In this document: positions 40,957 through 49,240 of the stretch, one piece after another
How positions within the stretch are numbered: the first letter of the stretch is position 1
Layout of the letters: every line of letters begins with the position of its first letter
Source: Pedobacter aquae
Lineage (GTDB): Bacteria > Bacteroidota > Bacteroidia > Sphingobacteriales > Sphingobacteriaceae
Assembly (NCBI RefSeq): GCF_008195825.1
Contig: NZ_CP043329.1
Coordinates: 1-64,000 of the forward strand
Direction: 5' to 3'
DNA length: 64,000 bases
The notes under the pieces: model-generated
Told to the model about the DNA's origin: nothing
The model's input: only the letters and a program-made list of their open reading frames with translations
The model's database searches: none
Position numbers and translations under genes: made by a program

Positions 40957-43380
40957 ATGATGAAAAAATTAGTTCTATTTTCCTTCTTTTTAACTTTTAA
41001 CTTTATATCTGGTACTGTTCTGGCTCAAGATGATATTAGTTATCAAGTACCAGTAAAAGAAATTGCTGATTTACTACTAGCAAAGCCTACACCTTCAGTA
41101 AGTATAGATGACCAAGCAAGCTGGTTACTTTTAAGTGATCGTAATTCTTATCCTTCTGTAGAAGAATTAGCTCTTCCTGAGTATAGGATTGCAGGTTTAA
41201 GGATTAATCCTAAAAATTATGCTCCAAGTAGGCAAGTTTTTATAAATAATTTCAGTTTAAAAAGCTTAAAATCTCAGCAAATTTTTCAAGTAAAGGGTCT
41301 TCCAACTCCAATGTTTGCTTCCAATATTAATTGGAACCCATCAGAAAATAAAATTGCTTTTACCAATACATCTAGTTCTGGTGTAGATCTTTACGTTATT
41401 GATATTGCTACTCAAACTGCAAAAAAAATTAATAAGTCTTATCTTAATACAGTTCTTGGGGCAGGTATTATTTGGCTTAATGATCAAACCTTAGTTTACA
41501 GAGTAATAACAAAACCAGCTTTGGCTGCACCAGTAAAACCTTTAAAGCCAAAAGGACCTACAATTCAAATTAATTTGGGTAAAACAGCACCTAGTGCAAC
41601 CTTTCAAGATTTAATAAAATCTCCTTACGATGAAAGTTTATTTGAGTTTTTCGCAACTTCTCAATTGGTTAAAAATACTAATGGTTTAGAAACTAAAATT
41701 GGTAAGCCCGCAATTTATAGTAGTGTTTCTTTATCTCCTGACAGAAAATACTTCCTAACCAGTACAATAGAAAAACCCTTTTCTTATTTAGTATCTGCTT
41801 ATGGTTTTCCTTCAACTGTTAGTATTACAGATTTAGCAGGTAAAACAGTAAAAGTGTTAGCAAATTTACCATCAAGAGAAGGAACTCCATCTGGTTATGA
41901 TAATTTGCAGGATGTTCCTAGGGGTTTTGATTGGCGTGATGATGAGGCGGCTACAATAATATGGGCTAAGCCTTTAGATGGAGGATTAATTAAAGCTGAT
42001 GTGCCCTTTCATGATGCAGTTTATTCATTAAGTTCCCCTTTTATCGGTACAGAAAAAGAATTATTTAAAACTGAAACGCGTTTCCGTGGAGTGCAATGGG
42101 GAAATTCAGATTTGGCATTGGTTTATGAAGGTTTAAGAAGTAAACAAACTACAAAAGTGAGTTTATATAATCCTACTACAAAAAAAGTTGAATTGTTGTA
42201 CTCTCGTAATCAAACAGATGCTTATAACGATCCCGGAAATCCAATAACAGCTAAAAATAAATATGGAAGAAATGTTATTATTACTGTAGATAATGGCAAA
42301 AAATTATTACTTAACAATACTACAGGGGCTTCGCCAAAAGGCGATATGCCTTTTCTAGCTAAGTTTGATTTAACGACGAAGAAAAATGAGATTATTTGGA
42401 GAAGTGCAGAAGGTACTTTTGAATATGTGACTAGTGTGATAAATCCAGAGAAATTAATAATAGTAACTCGTAAAGAGAGTCAGAAGATGGCCCCAAACTA
42501 TTATCTTAAAAACTTTAGTTCTCCAGAGAATGATATTGTATTAACAGATTTTAAGAATCCATATCCATCTTTAGAAGGTGTTAAAAAGGAAAAAATATCT
42601 TACAAAAGAGCAGATGGGATAGATTTAACTGGAGATTTGTATCTGCCTAAAGGATATGATAAAGTTAAGGATGGACCTCTACCTACTATAATTTGGGCAT
42701 ATCCACGCGAATTTAATTCTGCTGCAGATGCAGCTCAGATTAGAGGTTCTGAAAATAGGTTTACTACCATTAGTTGGGCTTCACCCATATTTTGGGCTAC
42801 AAGAGGTTACGCAGTTTTAGATAATGCAGAAATGCCAATTGTTGCCAAAGGCGATCAAAAACCTAACGATACTTTTGTCCAACAACTTACATTAAATGCA
42901 GAGGCTGCAATTAATAAATTAGTTGATTTAGGTGTGGGCGATAGAAATAGAATGGCAGTTGGAGGGCATAGCTATGGCGCTTTTATGACAGCAAATTTAT
43001 TGGCTCATACTAAATTATTTGCAGCTGGTATCGCTAGGAGTGGAGCATATAATCGTACTTTAACACCTTTTGGCTTCCAAAATGAAGAGCGTACCTATTG
43101 GCAAGTTCCTAAATTGTATTATGAGATGAGTCCGTTTAGTTATGCCGATAAGATTAAAACACCAATACTTTTGATACACGGAGATAGTGATGATAACCCA
43201 GGGACTTTTCCAATAAATAGCGAGCGTTTATTTAACGCTATTAAAGGTGCCGGCGGAACAGTGAAATTTGTTTTCTTACCTTATGAAGCACACAGCTACA
43301 GAGGTCGGGAAAATATTTTGCATATGCTTTATGAGCAAGATCAATGGTTAGAAAATTATGTGAAAAATAAAGCTAAATAA
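40957..43380 (+). CDS. S9 family serine peptidase (glutamyl endopeptidase-like)
   Basis: A secreted alpha/beta-hydrolase peptidase. The 807-residue product starts MMKKLVLFSFF with a signal peptide ending near VLAQD; I chose the ATG pair at 40957 over an upstream in-frame TTG. The N-terminal ~500 residues form a predicted beta-propeller, and the C-terminal ~260 the catalytic domain: Ser672 in GHSYGAF, an Asp in HGDSDDNPG and His779 in EAHSYRG. The sequence PRGFDWRDDE resembles the S9D branch, which includes plant chloroplast glutamyl endopeptidase; that specificity is an inference. Confidence 0.9.
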   Translation: MMKKLVLFSFFLTFNFISGTVLAQDDISYQVPVKEIADLLLAKPTPSVSIDDQASWLLLSDRNSYPSVEELALPEYRIAGLRINPKNYAPSRQVFINNFSLKSLKSQQIFQVKGLPTPMFASNINWNPSENKIAFTNTSSSGVDLYVIDIATQTAKKINKSYLNTVLGAGIIWLNDQTLVYRVITKPALAAPVKPLKPKGPTIQINLGKTAPSATFQDLIKSPYDESLFEFFATSQLVKNTNGLETKIGKPAIYSSVSLSPDRKYFLTSTIEKPFSYLVSAYGFPSTVSITDLAGKTVKVLANLPSREGTPSGYDNLQDVPRGFDWRDDEAATIIWAKPLDGGLIKADVPFHDAVYSLSSPFIGTEKELFKTETRFRGVQWGNSDLALVYEGLRSKQTTKVSLYNPTTKKVELLYSRNQTDAYNDPGNPITAKNKYGRNVIITVDNGKKLLLNNTTGASPKGDMPFLAKFDLTTKKNEIIWRSAEGTFEYVTSVINPEKLIIVTRKESQKMAPNYYLKNFSSPENDIVLTDFKNPYPSLEGVKKEKISYKRADGIDLTGDLYLPKGYDKVKDGPLPTIIWAYPREFNSAADAAQIRGSENRFTTISWASPIFWATRGYAVLDNAEMPIVAKGDQKPNDTFVQQLTLNAEAAINKLVDLGVGDRNRMAVGGHSYGAFMTANLLAHTKLFAAGIARSGAYNRTLTPFGFQNEERTYWQVPKLYYEMSPFSYADKIKTPILLIHGDSDDNPGTFPINSERLFNAIKGAGGTVKFVFLPYEAHSYRGRENILHMLYEQDQWLENYVKNKAK

Positions 43381-43431
43381 GATTGTAATGCTTTAATTGC
43401 TAAAGTATAAAAATTAGATTTACACAATAGA

Positions 43432-43470
43432 TTGGGGCTGGTTTTAGAAAAATCAGCCCCTGTTTTTTTT
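43432..43470 (+). terminator. Terminator of the S9 peptidase gene
   Basis: GGGGCTG (43434-43440) pairs with CAGCCCC (43454-43460), with further A-T pairing toward the loop, then eight T. Confidence 0.92.
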
Positions 43471-43499
43471 ACTGAATTACAGGAAACCCTTTATTATTT

Positions 43500-43507
43500 T
43501 ATCTTTG
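43500..43507 (+). promoter_or_regulatory. -7 element of the PhnA-like gene
   Basis: TATCTTTG matches TAnnTTTG exactly, 17 nt before the ATG at 43525. Confidence 0.6.
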
Positions 43508-43524
43508 CGTCTTTAATTTAATTG

Positions 43525-43869
43525 ATGAGCAATAACAATAACTGTCCACAATGTGGGTCTGAATTTACCTATCCAGAACAAGATCATATGGTTTGTTCTC
43601 AGTGTTTCAACGAATGGATACCAAAGGAGGAGGAAGAAATGGAAACTAACGTTACAGATAAAGTATTAGATGCAAATGGGAATGAGTTAATTGATGGAGA
43701 TACGGTTATTTTAATAAAAGACCTCCCTGTAAAAGGTTCTCCTAAACCTATGAAAATTGGCACTAAAGTGAAGAATATTCGCCTTACCGCTGGCGATCAT
43801 AACATTTCTTGTAAGGTAGATGGTTTTGGAGCTATGTATTTAAAATCAGAGTTTGTAAAGAAGGCTTAG
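43525..43869 (+). CDS. PhnA/YjdM-like zinc-ribbon protein
   Basis: A 114-residue protein with an N-terminal zinc ribbon (Cys7, Cys10, Cys24, Cys27) and a C-terminal SH3-like domain with VLDANGNELIDGDTV and KVDGFGAMYLKSEFVKKA. This is the PhnA/YjdM family. Despite the historical name, a role in alkylphosphonate use has not been supported for the family, so none is claimed. I use the ATG at 43525; an in-frame TTG directly before it is unlikely. A 14-bp hairpin follows the stop. Confidence 0.9.
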   Translation: MSNNNNCPQCGSEFTYPEQDHMVCSQCFNEWIPKEEEEMETNVTDKVLDANGNELIDGDTVILIKDLPVKGSPKPMKIGTKVKNIRLTAGDHNISCKVDGFGAMYLKSEFVKKA

Positions 43870-43877
43870 GTAATTTC

Positions 43878-43912
43878 AACAAGGTTTGGCTTTTTATGAG
43901 CCAAACCTTGTT
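43878..43912. terminator. Strong hairpin between convergent genes
   Basis: A perfect 14-bp stem, AACAAGGTTTGGCT with its complement, around a 7-nt loop. There is little T tract on either strand, but its place between a plus gene and a small minus gene suggests termination or transcript protection. Confidence 0.75.
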
Positions 43913-43922
43913 ATAAATGGTG

Positions 43923-44045
43923 TTATTTTTTCTTTTTAGAGCTGCCCAATTCTTTAGCAGCTTCACTTTTTTGTTCTTTACTAGTTTTTGGGTCTTTTAA
44001 CTCTTTAGAAGCCTTGCTCTTTGAGTTGTTTTTTGATGTAGGCAT
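43923..44045 (-). CDS. Small Lys-rich protein of 40 residues
   Basis: An ATG at 44043-44045 opens a 40-codon frame ending TAA at 43923. The product starts MPTSKNNSKSKASKELKDPK and ends in a run of lysines; about one third of residues are Lys and Ser is common. The pattern AS-x2-L-x-DPKTSK-x-x-KS-x-A resembles short basic proteins seen across bacteria that carry a repeated A-x3-L-x5-T-x-K motif. Its reading frame fills an otherwise empty gap and starts and stops cleanly. No function can be assigned; expression is not shown. Confidence 0.6.
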   Translation of the reverse strand: MPTSKNNSKSKASKELKDPKTSKEQKSEAAKELGSSKKKK

Positions 44046-44274
44046 ATTTTTCAGTTTTAAATAAATGTAAATAAGACTTTACAACAAGTTTGCCAAAAGA
44101 ATAGGATTTTATAGTGTTAGCCTTTAATGATTATAGAGCACTCCAATAAAAACCGATCCCTATCCTTTATTAATACGAACTGGTTTAAATATCTTAAGTA
44201 CATCTTTTTATTTAGGGTTTATCCAAACAATTTTTAAACATTTTTAATTGTCATTTTGATAATCAATTTCTTTA

Positions 44275-45231
44275 ATGATGTTAGATTTAAATAAGTTTAG
44301 ACAAGTAGGGGACCCACTTGCAGATGATTTTATTGCAGGCTATTTTTCTAATACAGACAATAAAAAGAAATTAGATTTAGCATTAGCCAAATTAAAAACC
44401 AATGTCAATTGGCCTAAATTTTTAACTGAAATACCCGAAGCTGCATTTTTTGATGAAGAATTAAAAAGAATTGGATTTGTAAACTTGAAAGTAAGAAAAG
44501 ATGCTTTAGCGTTTTACAGGAGTAAATCAACCTACATTCTCCAGCTTTTAGGCTTATTATCTTTACCTTACTGTTACGCTGCTGCTGATGGCGCCATGGT
44601 TCTTTACCAAACAGAAAGAATGTATAAGGATGTAGCCAAGAGATTAGAAGAAACAGGAATGTTTGTAGCTTCTATGATGAACCCAAAAGGCTTTGATGAA
44701 GCTGGTGATGCTAAAGTTCAGCTCTTTAAGGTAAGGATTATGCATGCTGCTGGTAGATATTATATTTTAAAAGGGAATTGGGATGATAATTTAGGCTTGC
44801 CAGTGAATCAAGAAGATTTAGCTGGAACCAACCTTTCTTTTTCTTTGATTATAATTAGAGGATTAAGAAAAATGGGTTTTACTATTTCTTATCAGGAACA
44901 AATGGCTTATATTAATTATTGGAGTTGGATTGGAGCTGTTTTAGGGCTCACACCAGAGCTATTACCCCAAAATGGAAAACAAGCTTTAGATTTAGAAAAG
45001 GCAATTAGTAGCAGGCATTTTAAACCATCAATTGCTGGAAAACAATTGACTAAATCTTTACTCGACTGTTTTTACAGTTTAAATGATGAGAAACAAATCA
45101 AAAATATAGAAATAGCTGGTTTTATGCGGTTTTTATTAGGAGATGAGGTTTCGGATATATTGGATATTCCTAAACAGAAATTCCCGGTTTCTAAACAGTT
45201 ATTGTTAAAATTGAAAGCAACGGTTTCTTAA
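44275..45231 (+). CDS. MpaB-family oxygenase-like protein (DUF2236)
   Basis: A 318-residue protein matching the DUF2236/MpaB/rubber-oxygenase type: the N-terminal ADDFIAGYF segment, a hydrophobic helix with LLSLPYCYAAADGA, and the conserved KVRIMHAAGRYYIL near 150-163. Related proteins bind heme b and use O2, and the His in RIMHAAGR is the likely axial ligand. No signal peptide is evident. Substrate unknown. It is followed by a structured intergenic region, not by a cotranscribed gene. Confidence 0.82.
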   Translation: MMLDLNKFRQVGDPLADDFIAGYFSNTDNKKKLDLALAKLKTNVNWPKFLTEIPEAAFFDEELKRIGFVNLKVRKDALAFYRSKSTYILQLLGLLSLPYCYAAADGAMVLYQTERMYKDVAKRLEETGMFVASMMNPKGFDEAGDAKVQLFKVRIMHAAGRYYILKGNWDDNLGLPVNQEDLAGTNLSFSLIIIRGLRKMGFTISYQEQMAYINYWSWIGAVLGLTPELLPQNGKQALDLEKAISSRHFKPSIAGKQLTKSLLDCFYSLNDEKQIKNIEIAGFMRFLLGDEVSDILDIPKQKFPVSKQLLLKLKATVS

Positions 45232-45302
45232 ATAAAACTATTTTAATTATAAGGCCGGGAAAGAGGAAACTCTGTTTTATGTATCAATTGTGGCCACCTA
45301 AA

Positions 45303-45371
45303 CCCGATTGAAGCATTTGTTTGAGCTCTTTAGCAATTGATAAATTGCTAAAAGCGAGTGCGGAAAGCGGG
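45303..45371. repeat. Nested hairpin element in the gap before rpsL
   Basis: CCCG (45303-45306) pairs with CGGG (45368-45371), and inside it TTTAGCAATT (45329-45338) pairs perfectly with AATTGCTAAA (45343-45352). The frame CCCGATTGAAGC ... GCGGAAAGCGGGA looks like an intergenic element I recall from Sphingobacteriaceae genomes; copy number needs a genome search. Confidence 0.55.
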
Positions 45372-45427
45372 ACTACCTTTAATAGTAATACTAAATAAGC
45401 TTTTCTAATTGTTAATACATCCTCGGC

Positions 45428-45476
45428 GTTTAAATCAGACTTCCGACATCGGTCATGGGACATTTAAACTTTTTTC
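45428..45476 (+). terminator. Terminator-like hairpin upstream of the rpsL promoter
   Basis: GTTTAAAT (45428-45435) pairs with ATTTAAAC (45462-45469), with a smaller CCGA-CA-TCGG palindrome inside, and is followed by a T tract. It would insulate the str operon from upstream transcription. Confidence 0.6.
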
Positions 45477-45486
45477 ACTCAAACTA

Positions 45487-45517
45487 TTGAATATCAAAAA
45501 ATAAAAACCTACTTTTG
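45487..45517 (+). promoter_or_regulatory. Promoter of the str operon (rpsL)
   Basis: TTG (45487-45489), a 20-nt spacer and TACTTTTG (45510-45517), a perfect TAnnTTTG, 80 nt before rpsL. Confidence 0.8.
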
Positions 45518-45597
45518 CAGTCCTTTTAAATGGGTGTGTTATGTCATGTTCAAATTTAAGGGTAGTTAAAAGAAATTTTTAAACATAAATTCATTAA

Positions 45598-46011
45598 ATG
45601 CCAACCATTCAACAATTAGTTAGGAAAGGTAGAGTAGCTCTGGAGGATAAGAGTAAATCCCCAGCGTTGGACAGCTGTCCACAGCGAAGAGGAGTATGTA
45701 CCCGTGTATATACAACTACCCCTAAAAAACCAAACTCTGCAATGCGTAAAGTTGCCCGTGTACGTTTAACCAATGGTAAAGAGGTTAATGCTTACATCCC
45801 GGGTGAAGGCCATAACTTACAAGAGCACTCAATTGTGTTAGTAAGAGGTGGAAGAGTAAAAGATTTACCAGGTGTTCGTTATCACATCGTTCGTGGTGCT
45901 TTAGATACTGCAGGTGTTGCAGGTCGTAATCAGCGTCGTTCTAAATATGGTACTAAGAGACCAAAACCAGGACAAGCAGCAGCAGCTCCAGCAAAAGGTA
46001 AAAAGAAATAA
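45598..46011 (+). CDS. rpsL: 30S ribosomal protein S12
   Basis: Decoding-centre protein of the small subunit. The 137-residue product is complete, with [10 protein letters not shown] at the start, the [16 protein letters not shown] segment that contains the classical streptomycin-resistance lysine, and [12 protein letters not shown]. Its C-terminus is extended by an Ala/Lys-rich tail. It is the first gene of the str operon, 80 nt after a clear promoter. The conserved Lys in PKKPNS is the wild-type residue. Confidence 0.98.
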   Translation: MPTIQQLVRKGRVALEDKSKSPALDSCPQRRGVCTRVYTTTPKKPNSAMRKVARVRLTNGKEVNAYIPGEGHNLQEHSIVLVRGGRVKDLPGVRYHIVRGALDTAGVAGRNQRRSKYGTKRPKPGQAAAAPAKGKKK

Positions 46012-46030
46012 TTAAACGGAGGAAAAGAAC

Positions 46031-46498
46031 ATGAGAAAGTCGAAACCAAAAAAGAGAATTATTCTTCCTGATCCAAAGTTTAACGACGTTATGGTTACCA
46101 GGTTTGTGAATAATATGATGTACGATGGAAAAAAATCTATCGCTTACGATATATTTTATAAAGCTATTGATTTAGTTGAGTCTAAAACTAGTGAAAACGG
46201 TTTAGAGCAATGGAAAAAAGCTTTAAATAATGTAATGCCAGGAGTAGAGGTTAAATCACGCCGTGTGGGTGGTGCTAACTTCCAGGTACCTACAGAAGTT
46301 CGTCCTGAGCGTAAAATTGCTTTAGGTATGAAATGGTTAATTAGCTATTCAAGAAAACGTGGTGAAAAAACCATGATGGAAAAATTAGCTGGTGAAATTA
46401 TTTCTGCTGCTAAAGGTGAAGGTGCTGCAGTGAAGAAAAAAGAAGATACACATAAAATGGCAGAAGCTAACAAGGCCTTCTCTCATTTCAGATTCTAA
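46031..46498 (+). CDS. rpsG: 30S ribosomal protein S7
   Basis: Initiates assembly of the small-subunit head and contacts tRNA in the E site. The 155-residue product has the usual length, with [15 protein letters not shown] at the start and the beta-hairpin around [17 protein letters not shown] good Shine-Dalgarno-like GGAGG lies 9-13 nt before the ATG (46018-46022), unusual in this phylum. It follows rpsL by 19 nt. Confidence 0.98.
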   Translation: MRKSKPKKRIILPDPKFNDVMVTRFVNNMMYDGKKSIAYDIFYKAIDLVESKTSENGLEQWKKALNNVMPGVEVKSRRVGGANFQVPTEVRPERKIALGMKWLISYSRKRGEKTMMEKLAGEIISAAKGEGAAVKKKEDTHKMAEANKAFSHFRF

Positions 46499-46504
46499 AT
46501 TTTA

Positions 46505-46575
46505 AATGATAGAATGAGGGATTGATTGACTGGAGGAATATATTATTCAATCATTCATTCAATCCTTCAATCATT
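46505..46575. repeat. Degenerate tandem repeat between rpsG and fusA
   Basis: ATTCAATC-like units are repeated and partly inverted (GGATTGATTGA against TCATTCAATCC), so the RNA can fold into alternative hairpins in the rpsG-fusA gap. Confidence 0.6.
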
Positions 46576-46586
46576 AATAACATAAG

Positions 46587-48695
46587 ATGTCAAGAGATTT
46601 AAAATTCACAAGAAACATTGGAATTGCTGCTCACATTGATGCTGGTAAAACTACCACAACAGAGCGTATTCTATATTATGCAGGTGTGAACCACAAGATT
46701 GGTGAGGTACACGACGGTGCATCTACTATGGACTGGATGGTTCAAGAGGCTGAAAGAGGTATAACAATCACTTCTGCTGCAACAACTGTAAACTGGAAAT
46801 ACAGAGGAGATAACTACCATATCAATATTATTGATACCCCGGGTCACGTTGACTTTACCGTAGAGGTAAACCGTTCTTTACGTGTTTTGGATGGTTTAGT
46901 TTTCTTGTTTTCTGCTGTTGATGGCGTTGAGCCTCAATCTGAAACTAACTGGCGTTTAGCTAACAACTATAGCGTATCACGTATCGGTTTTGTTAACAAA
47001 ATGGATAGAGCTGGTGCCGATTTCTTAAAAGTTGTTAAGCAAGTAAAGGATATGTTAGGTTCTAACGCTATTCCTTTGCAAATTCCTATTGGCGCAGAAG
47101 ATTCTTTCAAAGGTGTGGTAGATTTAATTAACTGGAGAGGTATTGTTTGGAATGAAGCTGATAAAGGTATGACTTTTACAGAAGTTCCAATTCCTGATGA
47201 TTTAGTTGAGGAAGCAACCGAGTGGAGAGAGAAATTATTAGAAGCTGTTGCTGAATATGATGAGTCTTTAATGGAGAAATTCTTTGATGACCCGTCTAGC
47301 ATTACAGAGCGTGAAATTTTAGACGCTTTACGTAAGGCAGTATTAGATGCGAGAATTGTACCTATGGTTTGTGGTTCATCTTTCAAAAACAAAGGTGTAC
47401 AAACCATGCTTGATTACGTGATGGAATTATTGCCTTCACCACTAGATCAAGAAGGTATTAATGGAACTAACCCTAACACTGGCGAAGAAGTAATTCGTAA
47501 ACCAGATATTAAAGAGCCTTTTTCTGCCCTAGCATTTAAAATTGCAACCGATCCTTTTGTGGGTCGCTTATGCTTTATCCGTGTTTATTCGGGTAATCTT
47601 GAGGCTGGTTCTTACGTTTACAATGCTCGTTCAGAAAATAAAGAGCGTATTTCTCGTATTTTCCAAATGCATGCAAACAAGCAAAACCCTATTCCTAATG
47701 TTGGAGCTGGTGATATTGCTGCTGTTGTTGGTTTTAAAGATATTAAAACCGGAGACACGCTTTGTGACGAGAAAAACCCTATCGTTTTAGAGTCAATGAA
47801 TTTCCCTGATCCAGTTATCGGATTAGCCATTGAGCCAAAAACTCAAGCTGATGTTGATAAATTAGGTATGGCTTTAGGTAAATTAGCTGAGGAAGATCCT
47901 ACTTTCCGCGTTCATACTGATGAAGATTCAGGACAAACCATTATCCAAGGTATGGGTGAGCTTCACTTAGATATCTTAATGGACCGTTTAAAACGTGAGT
48001 TTAAAGTAGAGGTTAACCAAGGTGCGCCACAAGTAGCTTACAAAGAAGCTATTACTGGTACTGTTCAACACCGTGAAACTTACAAAAAACAAACTGGTGG
48101 TCGTGGTAAATTTGCTGATATCCAGATTGTTATTTCTCCTGCTGATGATGAAACTAAAATAGGTCTTCAGTTTGAGAACGAGATATCTGGTGGTTCTATT
48201 CCTCGTGAATTTATCCCATCTGTACAAAAAGGATTTGAAGCTTCTTTACCAAATGGTGTGCTAGCAGGTTTCCCTGTAACTTCAATGAAAGTTCGTTTAA
48301 TTGATGGATCTTTCCACCCAGTGGATTCAGATGCATTATCATTCGAATTAGCAGCTCGTAACGCTTTCCGCGAGGCACTTCCAAAATGTAAACCAGTATT
48401 AATGGAGCCAATCATGAAAATTGAGGTATTAACTCCAGAAGAGAACATGGGTGACGTAATGGGAGACTTAAACCGTCGTCGTGGTCAGTTACAAGGTATG
48501 GATACAAGAGCTGGTGCTCAAGTTATCAAAGCCTTAGTGCCACTTTCTGAGATGTTTGGTTATGTTACGCAATTACGTACAATTACTTCTGGTAGAGCAA
48601 CTTCTACGATGGAATTTGATCATTATGAGCCAGCTCCAAGAAACGTACAAGAAGAAGTAGTAGCTAAAGCTAAAGGTGCTAAATCAAACGCATAA
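46587..48695 (+). CDS. fusA: Elongation factor G
   Basis: GTPase that drives translocation of tRNA and mRNA on the ribosome and, with RRF, ribosome recycling. The 702-residue product has G1 AHIDAGKT at 15-22, the DTPGHVDF motif, NKMD, and the later domains including the tip of domain IV. No second truncated copy or fusion is seen. It is part of rpsL-rpsG-fusA-rpsJ. A repeat-rich gap separates it from rpsG and an inverted-repeat gap from rpsJ. Confidence 0.98.
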   Translation: MSRDLKFTRNIGIAAHIDAGKTTTTERILYYAGVNHKIGEVHDGASTMDWMVQEAERGITITSAATTVNWKYRGDNYHINIIDTPGHVDFTVEVNRSLRVLDGLVFLFSAVDGVEPQSETNWRLANNYSVSRIGFVNKMDRAGADFLKVVKQVKDMLGSNAIPLQIPIGAEDSFKGVVDLINWRGIVWNEADKGMTFTEVPIPDDLVEEATEWREKLLEAVAEYDESLMEKFFDDPSSITEREILDALRKAVLDARIVPMVCGSSFKNKGVQTMLDYVMELLPSPLDQEGINGTNPNTGEEVIRKPDIKEPFSALAFKIATDPFVGRLCFIRVYSGNLEAGSYVYNARSENKERISRIFQMHANKQNPIPNVGAGDIAAVVGFKDIKTGDTLCDEKNPIVLESMNFPDPVIGLAIEPKTQADVDKLGMALGKLAEEDPTFRVHTDEDSGQTIIQGMGELHLDILMDRLKREFKVEVNQGAPQVAYKEAITGTVQHRETYKKQTGGRGKFADIQIVISPADDETKIGLQFENEISGGSIPREFIPSVQKGFEASLPNGVLAGFPVTSMKVRLIDGSFHPVDSDALSFELAARNAFREALPKCKPVLMEPIMKIEVLTPEENMGDVMGDLNRRRGQLQGMDTRAGAQVIKALVPLSEMFGYVTQLRTITSGRATSTMEFDHYEPAPRNVQEEVVAKAKGAKSNA

Positions 48696-48701
48696 ATGTA
48701 A

Positions 48702-48767
48702 GATTACACAGATTATATAGATTGCACCCATTAATAATATCTGTGTAATCATTTAAATCTGTGTAAT
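48702..48767. repeat. Inverted and direct repeat between fusA and rpsJ
   Basis: GATTACACAGAT (48702-48713) and ATCTGTGTAATC (48739-48750) form a perfect 12-bp inverted repeat. A third, near-identical ATCTGTGTAAT copy follows at about 48758-48768. There is no T tract, so simple termination is unlikely. Confidence 0.75.
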
Positions 48768-48830
48768 TACTTAAAATAAACCCGTTTCTCGTTACAAATA
48801 GCTCTAACGAAGAAGCAAAAAACAAACAAA

Positions 48831-49136
48831 ATGAGCCAAAGAATTAGAATTAAATTAAAATCTTACGATTACAATTTGGTAGATAAGTCTGCTGAGAAAA
48901 TCGTTAAAACTGTTAAGCCTACGGGTGCAGTAGTTAGTGGTCCAATTCCTCTTCCAACTGAGAAGAAAATTTACACTGTATTACGTTCTCCACACGTTAA
49001 CAAAAAAGCAAGAGAGCAATTTCAATTATGCTCTTACAAAAGATTATTAGATATCTATAGCGCTTCGGCAAAAACTGTAGATGCTTTAATGAAACTGGAA
49101 TTACCTTCAGGTGTTGAAGTAGAAATTAAAGTCTGA
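48831..49136 (+). CDS. rpsJ: 30S ribosomal protein S10
   Basis: Small-subunit head protein that also acts as NusE in antitermination. The 101-residue product is complete ([59 protein letters not shown]). In most bacteria it is directly followed by rplC. Here a strong terminator ends the transcript and four unrelated genes come next. Confidence 0.98.
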   Translation: MSQRIRIKLKSYDYNLVDKSAEKIVKTVKPTGAVVSGPIPLPTEKKIYTVLRSPHVNKKAREQFQLCSYKRLLDIYSASAKTVDALMKLELPSGVEVEIKV

Positions 49137-49157
49137 TAGTCCAAATACATTGATTTT

Positions 49158-49195
49158 AAAGCCCTTTCCTTTCATTAGGAATGGGCTTTTTTTTA
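49158..49195 (+). terminator. Terminator after rpsJ
   Basis: AAAGCCC-TTCCT pairs with AGGAA-GGGCTTT (one wobble or mismatch) around a short loop, followed by T8. It separates rpsJ from the rest of the S10 operon. Confidence 0.92.
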
Positions 49196-49210
49196 TCTTA
49201 AAATAATGCC

Positions 49211-49240
49211 TATATTTGTCATGACTAATTTTGTCATCAT
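49211..49240 (+). promoter_or_regulatory. Promoter and operator-like repeats of the XRE-Fic gene
   Basis: TATATTTG (49211-49218) is a perfect -7 element. TTTGTCAT occurs at 49215-49222 and 49230-49237, 15 bp apart, and the palindrome GTCATGAC lies at 49218-49225. The repeats cover the region from -7 to the start codon, where binding would block transcription, so autoregulation by the gene's own XRE domain is plausible. Confidence 0.5.
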
